Source: Candidatus Woesearchaeota archaeon (GTDB lineage: Archaea > Nanobdellota > Nanobdellia > Woesearchaeales > 21-14-0-10-32-9). Taken from it: a stretch of 6,718 nt of DNA. A program made the translations under genes and the position numbers. The stretch covers positions 1-6,718 of the forward strand of contig SKHC01000062.1 in assembly GCA_007117145.1 (NCBI GenBank). The letters run 5' to 3'. A model generated the notes under the pieces. That model made no database searches. It was not told where the DNA came from and saw only the letters and a list, made by a program, of their open reading frames with translations. Shown here piece after piece: positions 1-4,597 of the stretch. Positions within the stretch are counted from its first letter, which is position 1, and every line of letters begins with the position of its first letter.

Positions 1-1
1 A

Positions 2-15
2 TAGTGCCGGCACTA
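2..15. repeat. Perfect 14-bp GC-rich palindrome
   Basis: TAGTGCCGGCACTA equals its own reverse complement and stands out as a GC-rich block in very AT-rich flanks. It could be a dimeric-protein binding site or the stem of a hairpin closing an upstream transcript. The window edge prevents seeing what lies to the left, so its role is open. Confidence 0.5.
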
Positions 16-25
16 AAACTTGAAC

Positions 26-98
26 AAGTAGATTATTTTAACCGATATTTTAAAAATAAGCCACTTATTTTAGTAAAATATTTAAAATATAGCTACTT
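26..98. repeat. Nested inverted repeats upstream of the ATPase gene
   Basis: Three inverted-repeat pairs are stacked in this stretch. The outer pair is AAGTAG (26-31) with CTACTT (93-98). The middle pair is ATATTTTAAA (45-54) with TTTAAAATAT (81-90). The inner pair is AAAATAAG (53-60) with CTTATTTT (64-71), leaving only a CCA loop. The right arm of the middle pair is also the TATA box of the following gene, so a regulator bound here or a cruciform could gate transcription. The inner hairpin ending in TTTT could alternatively terminate an upstream transcript. Pure A/T arms recur by chance in such DNA, so the middle pair alone is weak evidence. Confidence 0.45.
81..89 (+). promoter_or_regulatory. 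TATA box for the AAA+ ATPase gene
   Basis: TTTAAAATA is centred about 24 bases before the ATG at 109, with the A-rich segment GTAAAATA just upstream as a possible BRE. This spacing puts the transcription start at or next to the start codon. No Shine-Dalgarno sequence precedes the ATG, which agrees with a leaderless mRNA. Confidence 0.55.
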
Positions 99-108
99 AT
101 CTTAAAGT

Positions 109-1299
109 ATGATTCAAAGAACTGTCTTAAAAAAGTTAAAAGAACTCTATAAACAGCCAGATATTTTAGCACTTGTAGGGGCTAGGAGAGTGGGAAAAAC
201 TACTTTGATGAAATTACTTTATGAAAAAGAATCAAAACCAAAAGAATTTATGAGTTTTGACGACCACGAAATACTAAGATTGTTTGAAGAAAACATAAAA
301 GAATTCGCAAAGTTGTACGAAGGAAAAATACTATTTATAGATGAATTTCAATACTCAAAAAACGGAGGAAAAAAACTAAAATATCTTTATGATTTGCACA
401 ATTTTAAAATAATTATTTCAGGATCTTCAGCAGCAGAACTTACAATACAATCTTTAAACTATTTAGTCGGCAGAGTGTTTGTTGTAGAAATACCCCCCAT
501 ATCTTTTGAAGAATACATAAAATATAAAGATGATAAATTAATTTCTTTAATAAAAAACATAACTACGGAGACTTTACCTTTAATCAAACCTTATTTTGAA
601 GAGTATTTAACTTGCGGAGGTTACCCTCAAGTAATTTTAGAAAAAACTCCTGAAGAAAAAAAACAAAGACTGAAACAAATAGTAGATACTTACCTTTTAA
701 AAGAAATTAGAGACATATTGCAATTTAAAGACTCTGTGTTATTTGAAAAGCTATTAAAATTATTAGCATTGGAACACGGAAGTATGGTTAACAAATCAAA
801 ATTAAGCTCTTTACTTGGAATTTCCATACCAAAATTAAATGAAATGTTAGATGTGTTAACAAAAACTTATGTAATAAGTTTAATAAAACCATATAAAAAT
901 TCTAAAATTAAACAATTAATAAAAACACCTAAACTATATTTTTTAGATAACGGATTTAGAAATACTTTACTTGATAATTTTAAAGAAATAAATTATAGAG
1001 CTGATAAAGGTTTTGTTTATGAAGGATTTATACTACACTCACTTTTATATAAAGAAAAAGATGTGCTTTTTTACAATTATAAAAATAGCAGCGAAGTTGA
1101 TTTTTTAGTGGATGAGGTTGCAATAGAAGTTAAATCTAATTTAACGAAGCCTAAAATTGAAAGAGGGATGTATTCTTTTTTAGATAAATACTCTCCAAAA
1201 GACATAATAGTTTACAACGAAAACGTTTTTGAAAAAGAAGTTTTTAATGAACACAAAGTTAATTTCAAACATTTCATTGAAATATTTAATATATTTTAA
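109..1299 (+). CDS. AAA+ ATPase with C-terminal DUF4143 nuclease-like domain (COG1373 family)
   Basis: This is a P-loop ATPase of the AAA_14/DUF4143 type, a widespread, mostly uncharacterised family of archaea and bacteria. Walker A is GARRVGKT (residues 24-31), Walker B is ILFIDE (74-79), and the sensor-1-like strand is IIISGSSA (101-108), followed by LVGR (119-122) with its conserved Arg. A winged-helix-like segment covers roughly 215-270. The C-terminal region shows a PD-(D/E)XK-like arrangement: E305 in GFVYEGF, D331 in SEVDFLV and E340-x-K342 in AIEVKS. At 396 residues it is full length for the family. It is preceded by a leaderless promoter and appears monocistronic. Base composition is extreme: bases 841-960 contain 22 G/C in 120, against 26 in 60 at 4861-4920 in the Dus gene, which hints at acquisition or relaxed constraint. 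The cellular role is unknown; DNA binding is inferred from the domains. Confidence 0.93.
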   Translation: MIQRTVLKKLKELYKQPDILALVGARRVGKTTLMKLLYEKESKPKEFMSFDDHEILRLFEENIKEFAKLYEGKILFIDEFQYSKNGGKKLKYLYDLHNFKIIISGSSAAELTIQSLNYLVGRVFVVEIPPISFEEYIKYKDDKLISLIKNITTETLPLIKPYFEEYLTCGGYPQVILEKTPEEKKQRLKQIVDTYLLKEIRDILQFKDSVLFEKLLKLLALEHGSMVNKSKLSSLLGISIPKLNEMLDVLTKTYVISLIKPYKNSKIKQLIKTPKLYFLDNGFRNTLLDNFKEINYRADKGFVYEGFILHSLLYKEKDVLFYNYKNSSEVDFLVDEVAIEVKSNLTKPKIERGMYSFLDKYSPKDIIVYNENVFEKEVFNEHKVNFKHFIEIFNIF

Positions 1300-1302
1300 T
1301 AT

Positions 1303-1329
1303 AAACCAAAGCGTATCAAAGTGGTTTTT
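1303..1329 (+). terminator. Hairpin plus T-run after the ATPase gene
   Basis: AAACCA (1303-1308) pairs with TGGTTT (1322-1327) across a 13-base loop, and the right arm runs into TTTTT (1325-1329). It sits four bases after the ATPase stop codon. Archaeal termination relies mainly on the U-tract, so the stem may be incidental. Confidence 0.35.
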
Positions 1330-1342
1330 GAAGATTTATCTT

Positions 1343-1357
1343 CGTAAAATTTAAATA
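1343..1357 (+). promoter_or_regulatory. BRE/TATA promoter for a putative small RNA
   Basis: CGTAAAA (1343-1349), BRE-like, is followed directly by TTTAAATA (1350-1357). This is among the best archaeal promoter matches in the window. The predicted start is about 1376-1380, at the edge of the structured G-rich stretch and more than 100 bases before the next protein start, which has its own TATA box. It therefore appears to serve a separate transcription unit. Confidence 0.5.
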
Positions 1358-1373
1358 ATTTTCATCTTATAGA

Positions 1374-1450
1374 AGTCTTGGAGGACTGGTAAAAACCTTA
1401 TGGCATTAGTCTTAAAGGTTCTTAGTCGGGGTCGTGGCGTTTTTATTTCT
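1374..1450 (+). ncRNA. Putative orphan structured small RNA
   Basis: No known RNA family was recognised. The stretch is framed by a BRE/TATA promoter on the left and TTTTTATTT (1440-1448) on the right. A hairpin AGTCT-TGGA-GGACT spans 1374-1387, and AACCTT (1394-1399) can pair with AAGGTT (1415-1420). A competing pairing is AGGACT (1382-1387) with AGTCTT (1408-1413). An 11-base element occurs twice, AGTCTTGGAGG (1374-1384) and AGTCTTAAAGG (1408-1418). The 3' part, 1427-1439, is strikingly G-rich. There is no T-arm consensus, no C/D boxes and no TGA for a kink-turn, so tRNA, C/D and H/ACA RNAs are disfavoured. A 17-codon ATG ORF (1400-1453) lies inside, but GGAGG is about 15 bases from its ATG, too far to be convincing. 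Boundaries are approximate. Confidence 0.38.
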
Positions 1451-1458
1451 TAAAAACA

Positions 1459-1465
1459 TTTAAAA
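1459..1465 (+). promoter_or_regulatory. TATA box for the membrane regulator gene
   Basis: TTTAAAA is centred 27 bases before the ATG at 1489, in the context ACATTTAAAACA. There is no Shine-Dalgarno sequence between them, so the mRNA is probably leaderless and transcribed independently of the putative RNA upstream. Confidence 0.5.
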
Positions 1466-1488
1466 CAAAGAATGTATTAACATAAACA

Positions 1489-2307
1489 ATGAAATGGATT
1501 TTACTGTTAATTGTGCTTGTAATTCCAATTGTTAGTGGAAACACCGCCAATATAGACATAGAATTGACGAGAACTGACGTCTCAATAATTAACTACGAAT
1601 TCGAACTATATTTAACTGAAGAGTACAACTCCTTCGAATACGTATCCATTACAAGACCGATAGGAGTAATATATGATGGAGACTACGTTGTATTGGAAGG
1701 AGATTATTACACAATACGATTCTATAAAGAATTAACTGAAGGTTTGAATGTGTTAGAATACACATTGATATACGATGATTTAATAGAAGCAAATGGCAAT
1801 AAGGTTTTCAGAACGAATTTCATCTTGGAAGGAGTAGAAGAAACTTTTGTGAATCTAAAACTACCAACAGCCAACTATTTGTATGGAACTCCAAACACCA
1901 TGCCCGCTCACTCATCTCTTAGCACAGATGGAGAGAACATCATTATTCACTGGGAAACCACTAGTCAAAATGAGTTGCCAATTGCTGTATTCTACAAAGA
2001 AGACAAAGAAAGTTTACTTTGGATCATTATTTTTCTAGTTATGGTTGTTTTAATCTCTTTGTTTGCTGTGTATTATTACACGAATCATAAAATGAGAAGG
2101 ATAATCACAGACACGTTAAGCAAAGACGAATTGCTTTTAATTGAAGAAGTTAGAAAAGGCGTGGAGAAACAAAAAGATGTTGCTAGAAACCTTGGTTTCT
2201 CCAAGAGCAAAATGAGCAAGATTGTAAGAAAATTAGAAGAAAAAGATTTACTTGTTCGCGAGCCCTATTTCAAAACAAATAAGTTAAAAATAAAAAAAAT
2301 TAATTAA
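1489..2307 (+). CDS. Membrane-anchored winged-helix transcriptional regulator (COG2512-like)
   Basis: The 272-residue protein has the archaeal membrane-regulator architecture. An N-terminal signal sequence (about 1-17, MKWILLLIVLVIPIVSG) is followed by a beta-rich, aromatic-rich domain (about 18-174) predicted outside the cell. One transmembrane helix (about 176-197, ending VYYY) leads to a cytoplasmic winged helix (about 207-272). In the latter, KQKDVARNLGFSKSKMSKIV (227-246) is a clear helix-turn-helix and LEEKDLLVREPY begins the wing. The topology suggests that an envelope or extracellular signal is passed to a DNA-binding domain held at the membrane; the ligand and targets are not visible. 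Its stop overlaps the converging secreted-protein gene by 4 bases, so they share a terminus but not a promoter. The first ATG, preceded by a TATA box and followed by the signal peptide, is the natural start. Confidence 0.88.
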   Translation: MKWILLLIVLVIPIVSGNTANIDIELTRTDVSIINYEFELYLTEEYNSFEYVSITRPIGVIYDGDYVVLEGDYYTIRFYKELTEGLNVLEYTLIYDDLIEANGNKVFRTNFILEGVEETFVNLKLPTANYLYGTPNTMPAHSSLSTDGENIIIHWETTSQNELPIAVFYKEDKESLLWIIIFLVMVVLISLFAVYYYTNHKMRRIITDTLSKDELLLIEEVRKGVEKQKDVARNLGFSKSKMSKIVRKLEEKDLLVREPYFKTNKLKIKKIN

Positions 2308-3407
2308 CCTCTTCTAGCCTGACCTGGAGGAACAAAACCATTTTGTCTTCCAACAGGTAGAGACTTTTCATCATCTTCTTTTTTAGCTTGACCTGGTGGA
2401 ATACTTGGAGGACCTCTTTGCTCAGATTTATCTCTTTCGACTCTATCTCTTAATTGCTCTTTGACTTTCTCTGCTTTTCTTGCTGGCAAGTCATCTCTTG
2501 TCAAAAGCTTTGTCTGGGTTCTTTCAGTTAAGTTATAATTATCATGTATTAAACTCGCATAGGTGTTTTGCCTAACTCCAAACAACGAGAATAACCTTGC
2601 AAATATTCCCGGAGGATTAAACTGAGTCTCCAAAATCGCATCTAATGATTCTTCTCCTAGCATTTGAGTTTTAATTAATCTGTTAACTATCCCTGGGTTT
2701 AACTGGTTATCTCTTATAATATCTGCCAATTGTTTATCTGTTAATTCTCCTCTCTCAACTTCTCTTGGCAGGTGTTGTAATCCCTCATCAAAACTCACTG
2801 GTTTTTTCTCTGGCTGTTCTATTTCTTCAACATCAAACAAGATGTTAAAACTTACAGTCTTAGTAATAGTTGTATTATTTAAGTAACCACGCACTGTAAG
2901 ATTGTATTCTCCTTCAGATAAATTAAACTCTTTAGTTAAATTATAACAATCCTCACAACCAGTGAATAATTCACTATTTAAGATGTAATCTATTCTATCT
3001 AAAGTAGTGTTTGAAACCACTTCTAACTCAATCACTGACTCATCATAAGTCTTATTTGTCGGACTTATTAATTGTAGAGTTGGAATTATCTCTGTTTCGT
3101 TTTCTTCAACTTTGAATGATATGTTTACTGTTTTTGTTTCATTCTCATTTATTCCAATAATTTTTAAGGTGTTATCTCCAACTTGTGCTGTTATGTTTGC
3201 AGATGTGTTTTGACAATTTTCACAAATCAAAAACTCTTCATCGTTTAACTCATAGGATATGTTTAACCATGACTCGTTTGAATTAACGATTAAACTTATA
3301 TTTGTATCATTGTATGTTTCATTGTTTAACGGACTTTCTATTTCAAAAGCGTTAATAGGTATTGCTAACACTAAAAACGCCAATATGAATAACATCAGTT
3401 TTTTCAT
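2304..3407 (-). CDS. Secreted sequon-rich protein with two Ig-like domains and helical C-terminal repeats
   Basis: The start is taken at 3407 because GGAGGT (3415-3420) lies 7 bases upstream and the protein then opens with a signal peptide (MKKLMLFILAFLVLAIPINA, residues 1-20). The frame continues to 3482, but that ATG lies beyond the promoter TATA box. Two Ig/CARDB-like repeats follow (about 22-108 and 109-195), sharing SPxNxTY, YxLN, a CExC pair (C62/C65 and C151/C154) and a final KTVxxF strand. I count 17 N-x-S/T sequons in residues 29-180 and one more at 292, implying heavy N-glycosylation. Residues 222-302 form about three degenerate helical repeats (LADIIRDN, LDAILETQ, YASLIHDN). The C-terminus is charged and contains PPGQAKK (337-343) and PPGQARR (360-366). 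There is no transmembrane anchor, so it may be released or held non-covalently at the cell surface. The exact function is unknown. Confidence 0.82.
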   Translation of the reverse strand: MKKLMLFILAFLVLAIPINAFEIESPLNNETYNDTNISLIVNSNESWLNISYELNDEEFLICENCQNTSANITAQVGDNTLKIIGINENETKTVNISFKVEENETEIIPTLQLISPTNKTYDESVIELEVVSNTTLDRIDYILNSELFTGCEDCYNLTKEFNLSEGEYNLTVRGYLNNTTITKTVSFNILFDVEEIEQPEKKPVSFDEGLQHLPREVERGELTDKQLADIIRDNQLNPGIVNRLIKTQMLGEESLDAILETQFNPPGIFARLFSLFGVRQNTYASLIHDNYNLTERTQTKLLTRDDLPARKAEKVKEQLRDRVERDKSEQRGPPSIPPGQAKKEDDEKSLPVGRQNGFVPPGQARRG

Positions 3408-3414
3408 TATATCA

Positions 3415-3420
3415 ACCTCC
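3415..3420 (-). promoter_or_regulatory. Strong Shine-Dalgarno site that sets the secreted-protein start
   Basis: On the minus strand, GGAGGT is followed by TGATATA and then the ATG at 3407. It is the clearest ribosome-binding site in the window and decides for the start at 3407 over the upstream ATG at 3482. Unlike its leaderless neighbours, this gene has a short 5' leader. Confidence 0.75.
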
Positions 3421-3457
3421 AAAATATTTGTTGATACAATTAGTAAAGTAGAACTAG

Positions 3458-3467
3458 TATAATAAAA
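3458..3467 (-). promoter_or_regulatory. TATA box for the secreted-protein gene
   Basis: On the minus strand this reads TTTTATTATA. A start about 25 bases downstream, near 3437, would give a leader of about 30 bases that includes the Shine-Dalgarno site. The box faces away from the TATA box of the nuclease gene at 3502-3510. Confidence 0.5.
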
Positions 3468-3472
3468 GTCAC

Positions 3473-3493
3473 TGGAAACCATGTGGAAACCAT
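3473..3493. repeat. Tandem TGGAAACCAT repeat between divergent promoters
   Basis: TGGAAACCAT occurs at 3473-3482 and again at 3484-3493, a period of 11 bases or about one helical turn. Each copy contains the small inverted motif TGG-AAA-CCA. The pair occupies most of the space between two outward-facing TATA boxes (3458-3467 and 3502-3510), adjacent to the BRE positions of both. This is the expected place for an operator or activator site co-regulating the secreted-protein gene and the nuclease gene. Confidence 0.6.
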
Positions 3494-3494
3494 A

Positions 3495-3510
3495 CGAAAA
3501 ACTTTTTATA
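3495..3510 (+). promoter_or_regulatory. BRE/TATA promoter of the small nuclease gene
   Basis: CGAAAA (3495-3500) is a good BRE, followed by CTTTTTATA (3502-3510). The box centre is about 30 bases before the ATG at 3536, with no Shine-Dalgarno site, so translation is probably leaderless or nearly so. Confidence 0.6.
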
Positions 3511-3535
3511 AGATTAAAACAATAGTACCTTACGG

Positions 3536-3832
3536 ATGACTGTTAAACAAAACAAGCATGACCGTTACGTTACAAAGCTGGTAAAGAAAATAGAACTCGA
3601 ATACGACTCAATTTCTACTCATCAAAAACTTTTGAGAAAAAAAAGAACTATAGCCGAAGTAGATATCATTGCTCGGAAAGGAAAACGCACTCATTTATTT
3701 GAAGTTAAGTGTAGTTACAGAATAGTGAAAGCTAGAAGGCAACTAACTAAACTAAGAAAGCTTTATGGTCAAGAACATATATCTTTATTTTTTTACTGTG
3801 GACTCGGGGATAGGTTAATTGAAATCGCCTAA
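3536..3832 (+). CDS. Small PD-(D/E)XK nuclease-like protein (Hjc/YraN-like fold)
   Basis: The 98-residue basic protein carries a compact PD-(D/E)XK core: E41-V-D43 in AEVDIIARKGK, then E56-V-K58 in LFEVKCS. D43, E56 and K58 are the presumed metal-binding and catalytic residues. This spacing resembles archaeal Holliday-junction resolvases, restriction-endonuclease-like proteins and the UPF0102/YraN group. It is shorter than typical Hjc (about 120-140 residues). The N-terminal helix (HDRYVTKLVKK, 8-18) lacks the Glu usually found in helix 1 of resolvases, although E20 and E22 are close. It probably acts on structured or damaged DNA, but the substrate cannot be told from sequence. It is divergent from the secreted-protein gene and overlaps the 3' end of the RNase HII gene by 18 bases. 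Confidence 0.78.
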   Translation: MTVKQNKHDRYVTKLVKKIELEYDSISTHQKLLRKKRTIAEVDIIARKGKRTHLFEVKCSYRIVKARRQLTKLRKLYGQEHISLFFYCGLGDRLIEIA

Positions 3833-4447
3833 ACTTTTCTGACTTAGTTTTTTGTATGTACTCCACGTTTTTCTGAAAAAATCGTATTTATTCCAATTGT
3901 CTTTGATGAACGCGATAGTCCTTGGATCACTTGGATATCCACTTCCAAAATCAAAGTTAGCTACTATTTTTAGTTTCTCAATTTCTCTATCTCGAATAAC
4001 TTTCGCTATTATACTCGCAGCTCCAACTATAGTGTATTTTGAATCTGCTTTGTGCTCAACAACTAATTCGACTTGCCTTGTCAAATTCTTTTTTACATAG
4101 TTTGCATATGTTTCAAAGTTATTGCTTGGACAATCAAGTATGACTTTCCTTGCCTTAGATTTGTTTATCAGAGTAGAACTTGTCTTTGCTTCAAGCCAAT
4201 TCAAATTCATAGTTGGACTATTTAAAGCATTATCAATTTTTTCAGGAGATAAAATTATAACTTTCACTTCACATAACTCTTTTATCTTAGTGTATAATAG
4301 TTCTCTTCTCTTAGGAGATAGTAATTTAGAATCTGTAACACCTAACTCTTCTAATTTCTTTATGGTTTGAGTATCTGTCTCAACTAATGCCATAACTAAA
4401 GGACCTATAACTGGACCTCTTCCTGCTTCTTCAACACCTGCAATCAT
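3815..4447 (-). CDS. rnhB: Ribonuclease HII with a Glu replacing the first catalytic Asp
   Basis: The 210-residue, full-length archaeal-type RNase HII cleaves the RNA strand of RNA/DNA hybrids and single ribonucleotides in DNA. The family signature is EEAGRGPVIGPLV (6-18). TDSKLLSPKRRE (38-49), ILDCPSNN (103-110), HKADSKY (132-138), AASIIAKVIRDR (143-154) and GSGYPSDPRT (168-177) are all present. D105 and D135 fall at the positions known for the archaeal enzyme (DEDD: D7, E8, D105, D135 in Thermococcus kodakarensis). However, the first residue of the DEDD set is Glu here (E6, codon GAA at 4430-4432), giving EEDD. The GRG loop that senses the ribose 2'-OH (9-11) is intact. A TATA box at 4471-4477 suggests a leaderless mRNA. 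The 3' end overlaps the converging nuclease gene by 18 bases. Confidence 0.95.
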   Translation of the reverse strand: MIAGVEEAGRGPVIGPLVMALVETDTQTIKKLEELGVTDSKLLSPKRRELLYTKIKELCEVKVIILSPEKIDNALNSPTMNLNWLEAKTSSTLINKSKARKVILDCPSNNFETYANYVKKNLTRQVELVVEHKADSKYTIVGAASIIAKVIRDREIEKLKIVANFDFGSGYPSDPRTIAFIKDNWNKYDFFRKTWSTYKKLSQKSLGDFN

Positions 4448-4470
4448 GTTATTTAATGCTTATAGCTTAA

Positions 4471-4477
4471 TTTATAA
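4471..4477 (-). promoter_or_regulatory. TATA box for the RNase HII gene
   Basis: On the minus strand the box reads TTATAAA in the context AATTATAAATT. Its centre is 27 bases before the ATG at 4447, fitting a leaderless transcript. It abuts the stop codon of the small upstream ORF (4478-4480). Confidence 0.5.
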
Positions 4478-4597
4478 TTATTTGGTTTTGGTTAAAGAAT
4501 TAAAATAACTCGTGTTTTTCTTGTTCCACACGTAATCATCGGCAACTTCTGATAAAACATCGGCATGATCACATATAAATTTATTCCAAAACTTCAT
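4478..4597 (-). CDS. Possible 39-residue protein overlapping the 3' end of the Dus gene
   Basis: A frame opens with ATG at 4597, 17 bases inside the end of the Dus gene, and runs 39 codons to TAA at 4478. It fills the whole gap between the Dus and RNase HII genes. The product begins MKFWNKFICDHADVLSEVA and continues with DDYVWNKKN, a protein-like mix with three aromatic-rich patches, one Cys and no membrane segment. The stretch is richer in G/C than the surrounding non-coding DNA, and stop-start overlap would allow translational coupling to Dus. Against it, there is no strong Shine-Dalgarno site and 40 open codons can occur by chance in AT-rich DNA. I do not recognise the family. Confidence 0.35.
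   Translation of the reverse strand: MKFWNKFICDHADVLSEVADDYVWNKKNTSYFNSLTKTK

Noticed and set aside
1330..1343. GAAGA-TTTA-TCTTC hairpin as a terminator or operator
   Set aside because: It is a short 5-bp stem with no T-run after it. It lies just before the BRE, so a regulatory role cannot be excluded, but nothing else supports one.
1374..1450. Reading the structured intergenic stretch as a tRNA, C/D-box or H/ACA guide RNA
   Set aside because: There is no 7-bp acceptor pairing, no T-loop TTCRA consensus, no RTGATGA/CTGA boxes and no TGA needed for a kink-turn. It is kept only as an orphan RNA candidate.
1400..1453. 17-codon ORF (MALVLKVLSRGRGVFIS) within the putative RNA
   Set aside because: The GGAGG upstream is about 15 bases from the ATG, the ORF is too short to judge, and it runs through the T-run that probably ends the transcript.
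3259..3462. Plus-strand 67-codon ORF across the signal-peptide end of the secreted-protein gene
   Set aside because: It is a shadow of the minus-strand gene and its promoter, with no motif or translation signal of its own.
3408..3482. 25-residue N-terminal extension of the secreted protein from the ATG at 3482
   Set aside because: That ATG lies upstream of the TATA box, has no ribosome-binding site, and would bury the signal peptide, whereas the inner ATG has a strong GGAGGT site.
3852..4370. Two plus-strand 82-codon ORFs antisense to RNase HII
   Set aside because: Both lie wholly opposite a confidently identified gene and their hydrophobic composition mirrors its codons.
4537..4565. Direct repeat CATCGGCA at 4537-4544 and 4558-4565 as a possible regulatory iteron
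   Set aside because: The 21-base spacing is in frame with the small ORF and simply encodes Ala-Asp twice, so it is more easily explained as coding sequence.
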